Part shown: positions 9,570-18,465 of the stretch, piece after piece
Numbering within the stretch: the first letter of the stretch is position 1
Layout: each line of letters begins with the position of its first letter
Assembly (NCBI RefSeq): GCF_963665355.1
Contig: NZ_OY762229.1
Span: forward strand, 2,356,001-2,420,000
DNA: 64,000 bases
Origin: an uncultured Desulfobacter sp.
Lineage (GTDB): Bacteria > Desulfobacterota > Desulfobacteria > Desulfobacterales > Desulfobacteraceae
Reading direction: 5' to 3'
The notes under the pieces: model-generated
Database searches by the model: none
What the model was told of the DNA's origin: nothing
Seen by the model: the letters and a program-made list of their open reading frames with translations, nothing else
Position numbers and translations under genes: made by a program

Positions 9570-12500
9570 CTTTGTTCCCCAATTCGTTCAATAAAATGGC
9601 GCAAAGGGATTTTTTATCTTCATCATTCATGGTCGCAATCCCGGGGTATTGGTTAAGCAGCCTCTCTTTTCTCTTTGAAGAGACATTAACAATCAGTGTG
9701 TCAGTTGTCCCGTTTGTCCGGGTTAAGCCAAAACTGATCCGATTCTCGTCTAAAATTCCGGCGTTCCCTTTCACCAGAACCTCAAAGGCAAGTATTCTGG
9801 TTGCAACGGTTTGAATTTCCACATACCAGGGGTCAAGGTCACTGTCCCGCCAGGAGTCAATGGGTTTTTTTGTGATCACACCGGCGATACCTGCCGCCCA
9901 TCGATCGTCGTCGCTATGGGCATTGAGCATGGTCTTTAAAATGGTTTTTAAAAATTTATCCTTACAAGGCTTTTCAAGAGTAGCGATGCGGCCCTGCAGC
10001 TCCTTTCTGAACTGTTCAAATGTCAGGGGGGGGCCAAAATCAAAGGCTTGCTGGATGGATTCTTTTACCGAATCATTCAAACCTTTAAACGCATCTGCCA
10101 GTTCAATTAGCGCCCCATGCAACTTTGTATACAGGTCTGTTTTAACGCAGGATTGGTTTTGTTTCGCAACCGCCGACAACCCGAATGCCTTAGGGATCTC
10201 CTCAAATAGAAGCGCCAAAGGCTCCCTGGAGTGAATTACGGCACTGCGCAACTTTTGCGCCGCTTGGGAAACCTGCCTTGTGTATCGGGAATAGTCCGGC
10301 AACGCGTCCATAAATTCGACCAACGGTCCGATGATTTTCACCAGGGATATATTCCGGGCATTCTCTTCGTACTCCAGGAGATCGGTGTCAAAGACCCGCA
10401 TATATGCCTGGACAATTTCCCGCTGTCCGCCCTCCAACGAATACCAGCGCAATTGGAAAAGATCGGGCCGTTTCACCATTAAAGCAGCTTCGGAAGCACC
10501 GAAAAAGGGGAGGAATGCCCCTTCCTGGTAAAGGGCGACCTGGTCATTGTTTACAAGAATATAGTGGCAAAGGAAAATGGGGATAGGGCCTTTTCGTAAT
10601 CCATAGGGCGGCTTTTGAAGCATTTTAAATAAATCGGCAAGCGACCACCCCTGGCCTTGCATTTCAGCCTCTTTTAACACGGCAGTCAGCTTTTCCCAAA
10701 CCAAGTAGAGTTTGATTTGAGCATTGTTCCCGGCATCAGGTGCCATCAGCTGCCAGATATTTTTCTCTTCATTAAACCGGTGCAGGCCGGTAGACTGAAA
10801 CATGGCCAGGTAAATCGCTTTTTCCGGGCCAAAACCTTCAATTCCCAGATCTTTTTGGGATTCACTGGTGACCATGGCTTCCATGAGAATCCGTTGTGCC
10901 CGGGCCGCCGCAGATGTCAATTGATCATGGTTGATCATCTCCATATTTACTCCAGGGCATTTAGAATATGTTGAATCACAGACTTTGGATGCAAGGGATG
11001 ATAACCCACCTCGGCGCTGGGTAATATCCACGGGGTTTCCACAGGCAAACCATTGTATTTTTGAACTTGTCGGGCCAACAATATCTGCCAAGTACCGCTG
11101 CAGCGTCTCTTCGGCTGCCTCTGCCCGAAACCGTGCTTCCCTGCGGGCGACACCGTCCTGGGACAACTGTGTGTGAGACTGAAGTACTTTTTTGGCTGCT
11201 GCGGCATCCAAGGAAAGCTCCACCACCTGTGTCTCACACGGGCTATAGCCGATAATTACCGGGGTATCCTTTGTTTTATCAATCAGGGTCTGCGGCACAC
11301 TGCCTTTCCCAAGGACCAGCCAAATCTGTCCATCCGAATTCTTACAGGGAACTAATCCACTGCCTTCGCGTTCTTCCATGGAATTCAAAGAGGTCCAGGT
11401 CTGTTTAAATTCCCGGACAGCACCTGTCTGAAATGAGTGGCGTGCAGCAATAATTGAGGGCTGAGGCGCGGCGATTTGGAGTATATTTTCTAACGTACCC
11501 AGGGATAATCTGGCCCGCTCTTCTCTTACAGCCTTTTCAAGGTTAAAATCTGTCCCTTCCCAGAGACGGTATTCAGCCGCATAATTCCGGTAAAGCAAGA
11601 TTTTTCTGTCAACTAAACGGTTCAAAACTTCTTGGGTGATAGGTGTCTCATTGGCCTGGCCGGCCATAGCCGCGTCAATTAAGCTTTTGGATGCCTTAAT
11701 GCCGGGCACATGGCTTAACAGGTTGAGAACCCCTATAATTTTTAACAGGTTAAGTTCTTCTTTTGGGGCGTCTTTATGCTTTGTAATTAAAGATTGAATC
11801 TCAATCCACCGCTGGGTACTGGAACGGTCGCCATATGTCTGCGTGGTGATTTCACAAAAGTAATCGTACAGCCAATCGATGCGTATGGACGGCACCGGCC
11901 CCTGTGTTGTTATACGGTGACTTGAAAGATAGTCTGAAAAAGAGTTCTGGGCGGCACTGGACAAAAAAGAAAATATGGTTCTGTCATTTTGGGCAAACCG
12001 ATGGCTCAACTCCCCGAGGATGATGGCGGAAAGAGGGGGAAATGGATACAATCTTTTTATTTGGTCTACCGCCATATCGGAAATCCCCTTAATTGACACG
12101 GCAGCAGTTAAATCCTTCTGGGTCTGAGCCCATTGCATCAAAGAGGGTTGAAGGCCTGCCATTTTTTTGGGGTCATGTCTGATGGCTTTTAAAATAAGGC
12201 CGACAACATGGGAGGGGGGCTCAAGATAGGAGATATCTTTAAAACGGCCTTGAACCTTCTGCCATTCATTCCGCTGAATCTCGGACAGACTATAGGCATA
12301 ATCGCTAAATGTCTGGTGAAGACAAACCCAAAGATAGGCAAAACGACTTTCCGCCAATGCCTGTAGAATAAAGATATCTCCAACGGAAGGATTATGAGAC
12401 ATGAATTCCAGGTTTTTACCAAACTCATCAACCACGATGAGTACTTTTTTCCCTGTCTGTTCGGCAGCGAGGGATAGCAGATCAAGGACTTCGACCGTCT

Positions 12501-12996
12501 GAATACTGTCTGATTTTTTCAGTTCTGAAATTTTTGAAAGCAACGGGGCGGTTCCGTCTTCCTGAGAACCGTATAGAGCATCGTAAAGCCCCCGGACCAG
12601 AGTATTGTTTATCGACTCATACCGTGATACCGCCCGCAGATGGAGAAATCCTTTTTGGCCTGTGATATTTCTTTTGGCTGTAACAAATTTCTGGAGTAGT
12701 GTCGCGTCCCGTTGCCCAAGATTTTCAAATGCCGCCTTTCTCATTTTTGAGTTGGGGCCACCGCACAAGGCAAACAGAAAATTGCAAAAAGATGATTTTC
12801 CTGTGCCGTATGGACCTGTGATTGACCATGCAGTTTCCGGCTCTCCTTCCAATGCATTAATAAACCCTTTAAGCACCTTATGGGCCATACGGGTTATCTG
12901 GAACTGCCGGATTTGATCAATATTTGACACATCCCTCTCCAAGTTGACTGAGCGGGCAATTTTATTATCTATATGTATCACTTCGTTTAAATGCAC
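9559..12996 (-). CDS. Large P-loop ATPase of phosphorothioation/BREX-type locus, SspC/BrxC-like
   Basis: This 1145-residue cytoplasmic protein has Walker A GPYGTGKSS at about residues 61-69 and a Walker B-like strand KVLIVVDEFGK near 185. The rest is long and helical. Large ATPases of this build are the central motor in Ssp (SspC) and BREX (BrxC/PglY) systems. It lies 3 bp after the DUF4007 gene and overlaps the PP-loop gene, which is the SspB-C-D order. The start at 12996 (MHLNEVIHID) puts the P-loop close to the N-terminus, as usual for this group. Whether it is closer to SspC or BrxC cannot be decided by eye. Confidence 0.8.
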   Translation of the reverse strand: MHLNEVIHIDNKIARSVNLERDVSNIDQIRQFQITRMAHKVLKGFINALEGEPETAWSITGPYGTGKSSFCNFLFALCGGPNSKMRKAAFENLGQRDATLLQKFVTAKRNITGQKGFLHLRAVSRYESINNTLVRGLYDALYGSQEDGTAPLLSKISELKKSDSIQTVEVLDLLSLAAEQTGKKVLIVVDEFGKNLEFMSHNPSVGDIFILQALAESRFAYLWVCLHQTFSDYAYSLSEIQRNEWQKVQGRFKDISYLEPPSHVVGLILKAIRHDPKKMAGLQPSLMQWAQTQKDLTAAVSIKGISDMAVDQIKRLYPFPPLSAIILGELSHRFAQNDRTIFSFLSSAAQNSFSDYLSSHRITTQGPVPSIRIDWLYDYFCEITTQTYGDRSSTQRWIEIQSLITKHKDAPKEELNLLKIIGVLNLLSHVPGIKASKSLIDAAMAGQANETPITQEVLNRLVDRKILLYRNYAAEYRLWEGTDFNLEKAVREERARLSLGTLENILQIAAPQPSIIAARHSFQTGAVREFKQTWTSLNSMEEREGSGLVPCKNSDGQIWLVLGKGSVPQTLIDKTKDTPVIIGYSPCETQVVELSLDAAAAKKVLQSHTQLSQDGVARREARFRAEAAEETLQRYLADIVGPTSSKIQWFACGNPVDITQRRGGLSSLASKVCDSTYSKCPGVNMEMINHDQLTSAAARAQRILMEAMVTSESQKDLGIEGFGPEKAIYLAMFQSTGLHRFNEEKNIWQLMAPDAGNNAQIKLYLVWEKLTAVLKEAEMQGQGWSLADLFKMLQKPPYGLRKGPIPIFLCHYILVNNDQVALYQEGAFLPFFGASEAALMVKRPDLFQLRWYSLEGGQREIVQAYMRVFDTDLLEYEENARNISLVKIIGPLVEFMDALPDYSRYTRQVSQAAQKLRSAVIHSREPLALLFEEIPKAFGLSAVAKQNQSCVKTDLYTKLHGALIELADAFKGLNDSVKESIQQAFDFGPPLTFEQFRKELQGRIATLEKPCKDKFLKTILKTMLNAHSDDDRWAAGIAGVITKKPIDSWRDSDLDPWYVEIQTVATRILAFEVLVKGNAGILDENRISFGLTRTNGTTDTLIVNVSSKRKERLLNQYPGIATMNDEDKKSLCAILLNELGNKDGE

Positions 12997-12999
12997 GGT

Positions 13000-13932
13000 C
13001 TATTCTCCATAATACACTGCCAGGCACTTCCAGTACCAATCCTGGGGCTTCCCACTGAAATGCAATTGTAAAGCGCCTGCGGATTCTACAAAGTGAAGGT
13101 CATCGAAATTAGATACAGCTTGATCTAAAAGTTTACCGCATTCGGTTTCGGGAAGTTTAAACGCAGCTCCGGGCGAATCCTTGTCATAAGCAAGGGTGTT
13201 TAGATTGACGGTTTGACCTGATATTTTTGAAGCTTCGATAAATGAAAAACAGGCGGCAAGGAAAATAAGGGCCGGAAGATTGCGGTGCTCTTTAATGGAA
13301 AATCGGAACTGACCCTTTTCCTGGGTTTTTTCAATTAACCCCAAATAATTAAACGGGCAGTGAATTTCAGCATCTCGATCGGCCGGCGGACGGTACATAT
13401 GAAGAATACAAACCGCGTCTTTTTTATAAGAATTTGGCGAAAGTTTGGATAGCCGCTCATCATCTAAGGCCGCTTTTATAATCCCTGCGCCTAAATCTTG
13501 GGCCGAAAATGTTTGAAGTGTCAAAAAATTGAAAGCCAGGGGCCATGATACGGCCATTTCAGGATGGATAAAAATTTGCCAGTGCAGCAGCCACAGACTG
13601 GCTTCATCTTCAAGATAGGGGTCCCACCCCGATTCCCAGTCAATTTTATTTTTACCGGAGATTTCTTGGCCAATCAATTTTTTTCCCAATAGAGTTGGAA
13701 TCAAACGGCCCTTATCGTCTAAACCAAGGAGCCCCAAAAATAAGCACCAGAAACGAATGGCGCGAACCATGTTTTTACCAACGCCAAGGGCAACGACTCC
13801 GTTATCCCCTTTAAATACATCCGGGTCTTCAATGCATTGAGAGTATCCTTTTGTTAACCACCCGTATCTTGGCACAAAAGTTTCATGCCTTCCTGTAGAT
13901 CCTGTTGAATATTTTTTTATCCGTGATTCCAT
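13000..13932 (-). CDS. DUF4007 protein, SspB-like
   Basis: This 310-residue protein carries the DUF4007 signature near its N-terminus (FVPRYGWLTKGY, then LGVGKNMVRAIRFW). In the Ssp system the DUF4007 protein SspB acts with SspC and SspD in single-strand DNA phosphorothioation and has been linked to DNA nicking. No nuclease motif is obvious from the sequence alone. It lies 11 bp downstream of the WYL regulator gene and 3 bp upstream of the ATPase gene, so it is the first structural gene of the operon. Confidence 0.85.
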   Translation of the reverse strand: MESRIKKYSTGSTGRHETFVPRYGWLTKGYSQCIEDPDVFKGDNGVVALGVGKNMVRAIRFWCLFLGLLGLDDKGRLIPTLLGKKLIGQEISGKNKIDWESGWDPYLEDEASLWLLHWQIFIHPEMAVSWPLAFNFLTLQTFSAQDLGAGIIKAALDDERLSKLSPNSYKKDAVCILHMYRPPADRDAEIHCPFNYLGLIEKTQEKGQFRFSIKEHRNLPALIFLAACFSFIEASKISGQTVNLNTLAYDKDSPGAAFKLPETECGKLLDQAVSNFDDLHFVESAGALQLHFSGKPQDWYWKCLAVYYGE

Positions 13933-13943
13933 TTATGTTCTTT

Positions 13944-14780
13944 TTAGATATATTTTTTTATTTCATTATAGTTCAGCAATATCGCTTCTCGGTTTTTTAA
14001 TACAGTTAAATCATTGCGTTGTTCAAGATTGAATCTGAGCAATACGTAATAAATAAATACAGCCCTAACTTTTATCTGGGCGACCCCGTTCTCCATTCTA
14101 TATTCTTTTTCAATTATTTTACGTTGATCCGGTGTTAATTCAGGATGAGCGCCTATTTTTAACGTCACCAAATGATTCCACTTATGATCGTCGGCTGAAT
14201 TTACCTTTGATGTTTTTACATGTTGAATGTCTATGATGCGCCCTAAAATAAAATCTCTAAAATTTTCTGCCAACTCACAATACGCCCGGACATGCCACCG
14301 ATAGCCGTCAAAAGCAAAGGCATGGGGAGAGATCCACCTCCATACAGGAGAAGGTCTACTCATGGATTGATACTGAATATTGATAGCTTTTCCTTCTTTT
14401 AAAGCCCTTACTATCCTTTTTAGAATATATGGGTCAATAGTTCTTTCAAATGAAGGGACAACTGAAAACTCGGGGATATAACCTAAAAAAGTTTCATCCG
14501 GTCTAATCACACCTTCAGATAACATGGATAGAGTAGATAAATATTTGTGGGCGTCTACCAACCCCAAAACAGGCTCAAACTTAGAAGATACCAAATATTT
14601 TTTTTGCCGCTTGTCATAGTAAATATTTCCCGGGGCCGTTTGTTTATATTGCTTTATGTCCGCTGACGCCTGGGGCACGGAAACCCCAAAAGTATCCGTT
14701 AAATCTTTTCTGTTGATTGTGCCTTCCCAAAAAAGCCTGAACTCAATGAACTCTAACCGTTGTTTAATTCCCCATTTCAT
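13944..14780 (-). CDS. WYL-domain transcriptional regulator, BrxR/CapW-like
   Basis: This 278-residue protein has an N-terminal winged helix-turn-helix (residues 1-75, with RLEFIEFRLFWEG and SVPQASADIKQY). A WYL domain follows around residues 130-205 (INIQYQS...WRWISPHAFAFDG), then a C-terminal WCX-like extension. This layout and the helix sequence match the BrxR/CapW repressors that control BREX, CBASS and other defence islands. It is the promoter-proximal gene of the island and probably binds its own upstream region, repressing the operon until a signal reaches the WYL domain. The ligand is unknown. Confidence 0.85.
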   Translation of the reverse strand: MKWGIKQRLEFIEFRLFWEGTINRKDLTDTFGVSVPQASADIKQYKQTAPGNIYYDKRQKKYLVSSKFEPVLGLVDAHKYLSTLSMLSEGVIRPDETFLGYIPEFSVVPSFERTIDPYILKRIVRALKEGKAINIQYQSMSRPSPVWRWISPHAFAFDGYRWHVRAYCELAENFRDFILGRIIDIQHVKTSKVNSADDHKWNHLVTLKIGAHPELTPDQRKIIEKEYRMENGVAQIKVRAVFIYYVLLRFNLEQRNDLTVLKNREAILLNYNEIKKYI

Positions 14781-14880
14781 AATTTTGGCACTTTTTAAAC
14801 CGAATAAAATGTTTATTAATATAAAAAATATACGTATTTAATCACATAAAAGTTTTTATTGTCCAGCATTATTTTTTATG
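14781..14880 (-). promoter_or_regulatory. Probable promoter/operator of the defence operon
   Basis: This very AT-rich stretch lies directly upstream of the WYL regulator and contains the 8-bp palindrome ATACGTAT at 14830-14837. TATATT- and TATTAA-like -10 candidates are present on the minus strand. BrxR/CapW proteins are known to bind short inverted repeats upstream of their own gene. The exact operator cannot be fixed by eye. Confidence 0.4.
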
Positions 14881-15359
14881 GTTTTATTCCTAACTGGGTT
14901 AACCTGTTTTTTACAAATGAATAGATCTTCTGACCTGATATTATTGCAGAAACTACAAATGAACGAACAAAAACTAACTGAAAAGTTCAAATTGATAGAG
15001 GCTCTTTTTGCCTGTGCCGCTACTGACGGGGAACCCTCTTGTTTCCATTCAGCTTGCTTTGGCAGGTGAAATCCCCGGTGTCGATTTTGATTGGGGTGAG
15101 TAGTTACTATAAAGCAATAACATTGAGCAACAATTTGTATCTTCGATGAAGGATCTCAATTAACATTATAGAAATCAGTATGATTTTGTATCCAAGCAAA
15201 ATCGGCCTATCGCTATAAGAATTCTACAGCGCACTGTTCTGCTTCCAAAACAAAACCGAATTGGTAAACGGGAACAATGATGGTATATATATTATGGCTA
15301 TGTTAAAAAAATAAAAGAGCCCCAAAATATAAAATACGCCTGATTATCGAGGAGGATTT
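14881..15359. other. Intergenic, with possible gene debris
   Basis: No intact gene is recognised in these roughly 480 bases. A short plus-strand frame (14878-15069, ending PSCFHSACFGR) is followed in another frame by a protein-like stretch ending at TAG 15101-15103 (NPLVSIQLALAGE, then IPGVDFDWGE). This may be the frameshifted remnant of a small gene. The remainder up to 15359 is AT-rich with no clear coding or structural signal. Confidence 0.35.
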
Positions 15360-15469
15360 ATGCCCACAATTTCAATGTTCTATGGCATTATCATCAAGAA
15401 GAACTAATGGCTAATTGGACACTACTTATGAACGGTGAGAAGCCATTTAATATTCAACCTCTTCAGTAG
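15360..15469 (+). pseudogene. DUF4160 gene with internal deletion
   Basis: A good ribosome binding site (GAGGAGG) precedes an ATG at 15360 that encodes MPTISMFYGIIIKK, the typical N-terminus of DUF4160 proteins, then a stop. In the next frame the DNA resumes as EELMANWTLLMNGEKPF and NIQPLQ before a TAG at 15467, the typical DUF4160 C-terminus. The middle of the protein, probably 35-45 codons, is missing. DUF4160 and DUF2442 genes commonly sit side by side, as here, so this is half of a broken pair. Confidence 0.8.
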
Positions 15470-15480
15470 GAGGAAAAATA

Positions 15481-15696
15481 ATGTATCCAGCTGTCAAAGA
15501 AGTAATTCCCAAAGAAAATTATATACTTTCAGTGACTTTCGATAATGGAGAACATGGGACTTTGGATATGAAACCTCTTTTGGATTTTGGAATTTTTCAA
15601 AGTCTTAAAAACAAAAGCGCATTCAATCGTGTCCGGGTGGTATTTGATACCATAGAATGGGAGTCTGGAGCAGACTTAGATTGTCCAGGGGGGTGA
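15481..15696 (+). CDS. DUF2442 protein, C-terminally shortened
   Basis: This 71-residue protein is preceded by AGGAGG and begins MYPAVKEVIPKENYILSVTF, then continues in DUF2442 style (LDFGIFQSLKNKSAFNRVRV, then IEWESGADL). The family usually ends with a few more residues after GADLD (a Pro-Glu-x-Leu-Tyr type tail). Here it ends LDCPGG, so the C-terminus looks altered. DUF2442 proteins often pair with DUF4160 and have been proposed to form toxin-antitoxin-like modules. With its partner deleted, this gene may no longer be functional. Confidence 0.7.
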   Translation: MYPAVKEVIPKENYILSVTFDNGEHGTLDMKPLLDFGIFQSLKNKSAFNRVRVVFDTIEWESGADLDCPGG

Positions 15697-16201
15697 TAAC
15701 TGAGGGGCAAAACATGTTATAAGTCTGTGCCGGGTGGAATGATCTGATGGGTGGGAGGTTCCATTTCTAGGCCGATTTCAAAGTTGTTTTGATGTGCATA
15801 CTTTGGCCGAACTTTAACCGTACTTTCTCTAGACCAAGCCTCTACTTTTCCATACCTCATTATATGGAGACAGGCAAATCAACCCTTCTCTCTGACGATT
15901 GTAGTGCTGATTCTTAACTCGGATATGCCCGTTCAACCCCTTTGACTTGTGTCCGACATGTAAAACAGGCCGAGGAAGATGGTGACAATAAGGTTTGATG
16001 TGGTGATGATGTCTCATCAGCACAGCTTGTCCGGATGGGGATGATTGGAAGATATCTTTTTATGTCCTGGTAAATTTTGTTCCCCTCTCTTTACACATAA
16101 AATTTATTCTTGAAACTTGGATCGGACCATAAGATATGGTATCTGCATTCAAATAGGAAATCTGAGCTTTTATACCATTATGTTAGGTGCCAGAGGATAA
16201 T
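15697..16201. other. Intergenic, nothing recognised
   Basis: About 500 bases lie between the DUF2442 gene and the NTPase/TPR gene. Short open frames exist on both strands, for example a 64-codon minus frame at 15829-16023, but none has a ribosome binding site or a recognisable domain. The last 100 bases presumably contain the promoter of the downstream gene. Confidence 0.4.
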
Positions 16202-18181
16202 ATGGAAATAATATTAGCTATTTGCACAATATTAGGTGGTATCACCGCGTTGTGGTTTTTTTGGGATAAAATAAGGCCCCCGAGAGGTGCTGTTGAGAAA
16301 ATAAACGCACACGATAAGGCAGGGGATTCTTTAAATAACACAGTCGATAAATTAAATCATCCTGATACGCCTTTATTTCTGGTGCCATACCCACAAAATA
16401 CTTTTCTTAAAAACGGTGATGTTTGGACAGCTAAAATCAGAGAAGTGTTTTCCAAGGGATATCAGGCGGCTGTCTGCCAAGCTGCAACTGTTGGTCAGGG
16501 AGGAATCGGTAAAACTGCTATGGCCGTTGAATATGCCTGGAAATACAGCGGCGAATACCCTGGCGGCGTGTTCTGGTTAGGCATGGAAACGGGTTTGACA
16601 GGAGCGGTATCAACTTTTTTGCAGGCGGCTGAAGCAAAAAGTCTTATCAGTAAAGGCTGGGAGGAACTCGACGAAAAGAGCCAGATCAATCTACTCCTGT
16701 CACAGATCCGGACCGTTGGTAAAAAGCTTATTATTTTAGATAACCTTGAAACCGATCAGATCCCTAAAGAGATTTATACGATCAGTGATTCCGATTTACT
16801 TGTAACTACGCGGAATCAAAAGTTGGCCGTTCCCCATGTGAATATGGAATTGCCTGATCCGGCCACAGCTTTGGACATTTTTTTAGGGTACGCTCACTTG
16901 GAAAAGAAAAAAATCACTACAAATCATTTAAATCTTATCCAGGGAATTTGTAAAAAAGTGGAATTCCTCCCCCTGGCTCTGGAAATTATGGGAAGTCTTT
17001 CCCGGGGGTATCCATTGGAAAAGCTTGCCGCTGACTTGCCCAAAGAGTTGATCACCAGAGAGCGTCCGACCTGCAATAAAGCATGCACAAGTATTCTGGC
17101 CTCTTTGAACCTGGCCGGGTATCAATTCTCCATCCCCAAAACAAGAGAAGTTCTTTGCTCTATTGCATATCTTGATCCGGACTCCATTGAACCCGGCCTG
17201 CTGGCGGATATATTGGAAATTCCATCAAAACAAATTTATGAGATCCTATCCAATTTAACCGAATTATCTATCCTGAAACAAACAGTCACAGGGTATGGCG
17301 TCCATCGTATTATCCAGCATGCGATCACCTTCTTGGATGATCCCGCCACATGGGGCGGGACGGTTCTCAAATATATTCATGTCAAGATAAGTGAACTGAT
17401 GGAGACAGGTCATTACATTAGTGGGTATGGATTGATCCCTCATATTGTGCATATAGCCAATATGGCCGATAAGGACCAGCCGGAGGATGAATTTCCAGAG
17501 AACAAAGAATTATCTGATTTAGGCGGTTATTTAGAGAAAGCAGGCAGGTACGTCTCAGGTGAAACCATATTTTTAAACTGTTGGAAAAGAGCAGAGAAGG
17601 CAAAAGGCCCTGACCATCCAGATGTCGCAACCACCTTGAACAACCTGGCCGGGCTTTACAGGTCCCAGGGCAAATATGAAGAAGCAGAGCCCCTTTATCA
17701 AAGGGCTCTGAAGATAAGAGAAACGGTGCTTGGCCCTGACCATCCGGATGTCGCAACCACCTTGAACAACCTAGCCGTGCTCTATGAGTCCCAGGGCAAA
17801 TATGAAGAAGCAGAGCCCCTTCATCAAAGGGCTCTGAAGATAAGAGAAACGGTGCTTGGCCCTGACCATCCGGATGTCGCAACCACCTTGAACAACCTAG
17901 CCGTGCTCTATGAGTCCCAGGGCAAATATGAAGAAGCAGAGCCCCTTTATCAAAGGGCTCTGAAGATAAGAGAAACGGTGCTTGGCCCTGACCATCCGGA
18001 TGTCGCAACCACCTTGAACAACCTAGCCGTGCTCTATGAGTCCCAGGGCAAATATGAAGAAGCAGAGCCCCTTTATCAAAGGGCTCTGAAAATATTAAAG
18101 ACTCGGCTTGGGAACGATCATCCAAATACAAAGACTGTGCAAAAAAAATATGATAAATTCAAAGGCGAAAAAAACGTTTAA
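16202..18181 (+). CDS. Membrane-anchored STAND/NB-ARC-type NTPase with C-terminal TPR repeats
   Basis: This roughly 659-residue protein starts with a hydrophobic segment ([20 protein letters not shown]), so it is probably tethered to the membrane. A P-loop follows ([16 protein letters not shown]), then a Walker B strand ([10 protein letters not shown]) and an NB-ARC-like helical region. The last 190 residues hold four to five 42-residue TPRs of the kinesin-light-chain type ([16 protein letters not shown]). The chosen ATG at 16202 has AGAGGA 5 bases upstream; a GTG at 16187 is the alternative. STAND NTPases with TPR sensors are often signal-triggered, and several act in phage defence. Its place next to a defence island supports that, but no effector domain is visible. 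A hairpin terminator follows. Confidence 0.8.
   Translation: MEIILAICTILGGITALWFFWDKIRPPRGAVEKINAHDKAGDSLNNTVDKLNHPDTPLFLVPYPQNTFLKNGDVWTAKIREVFSKGYQAAVCQAATVGQGGIGKTAMAVEYAWKYSGEYPGGVFWLGMETGLTGAVSTFLQAAEAKSLISKGWEELDEKSQINLLLSQIRTVGKKLIILDNLETDQIPKEIYTISDSDLLVTTRNQKLAVPHVNMELPDPATALDIFLGYAHLEKKKITTNHLNLIQGICKKVEFLPLALEIMGSLSRGYPLEKLAADLPKELITRERPTCNKACTSILASLNLAGYQFSIPKTREVLCSIAYLDPDSIEPGLLADILEIPSKQIYEILSNLTELSILKQTVTGYGVHRIIQHAITFLDDPATWGGTVLKYIHVKISELMETGHYISGYGLIPHIVHIANMADKDQPEDEFPENKELSDLGGYLEKAGRYVSGETIFLNCWKRAEKAKGPDHPDVATTLNNLAGLYRSQGKYEEAEPLYQRALKIRETVLGPDHPDVATTLNNLAVLYESQGKYEEAEPLHQRALKIRETVLGPDHPDVATTLNNLAVLYESQGKYEEAEPLYQRALKIRETVLGPDHPDVATTLNNLAVLYESQGKYEEAEPLYQRALKILKTRLGNDHPNTKTVQKKYDKFKGEKNV
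17606..18109 (+). repeat. Four tandem 126-bp coding repeats (TPR units)
   Basis: Units begin at 17606, 17732, 17858 and 17984, each opening with GGCCCTGACCATCC, with exactly 126 bp between starts. Units 2 and 3 are almost identical at the DNA level. The first is slightly diverged (GGGCTTTACAGG in place of GTGCTCTATGAG) and the last diverges at its 3' end. Each unit encodes one 42-residue TPR. The near-identity of the bases, not only the residues, points to recent duplication or repeat-number change. Confidence 0.95.
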
Positions 18182-18211
18182 AAATTTGATTTTCAGTAAA
18201 ATTTTAAGAAA

Positions 18212-18244
18212 AAGCAGACACCACTATAATGTTGTGTCTGCTTT
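18212..18244 (+). terminator. Hairpin after the NTPase/TPR gene
   Basis: AAGCAGACAC (18212-18221) pairs with GTGTCTGCTT (18234-18243), a perfect 10-bp stem with a 12-base loop. It lies 30 bp after the stop codon. A short run of T follows the stem and A residues precede it, so it may work in both directions. Confidence 0.75.
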
Positions 18245-18465
18245 GAAAAGCCAATAATCAAATAAATAGAACTTAACGCCCTGTTTCACCTTGGTCTTTT
18301 CCTGGCTTTACCCAGACCATGACCCGGGCCGGGGTTCTTATTGTTTGAAGTTGATATAGATTGTTGGATGTGCTGCAAGTTCTCACCTTTTGATTCTGTA
18401 TAAGAGGGAGTAGCTGGTGGTATGATAAGATCCATTTGACCAATCTTTTGGAAATATTTTTTGTT

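Noticed and set aside
15829..16023. 64-codon minus frame considered as a transposase remnant
   Set aside because: No transposase motif or inverted repeat could be identified, so no claim is made.
17606..18109. Regular tandem repeats considered as CRISPR or minisatellite
   Set aside because: The repeats are 126 bp, contiguous, in frame and encode TPR motifs, with no unique spacers.
17418..18131. Long minus-strand open frame of 237 codons through the TPR repeats
   Set aside because: It is the antisense of the repeated plus-strand TPR units, has repeated nonsense sequence and no ribosome binding site.
18275..18285. 11-bp direct repeat AACGCCCTGTT at 18275-18285 and 58804-58814, flanking the prophage
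   Set aside because: Mu-like phages duplicate about 5 bp and need matched terminal transposase sites, which were not seen next to these copies; an 11-bp match between two such regions can arise by chance. It remains worth a check with the empty site of a related strain.
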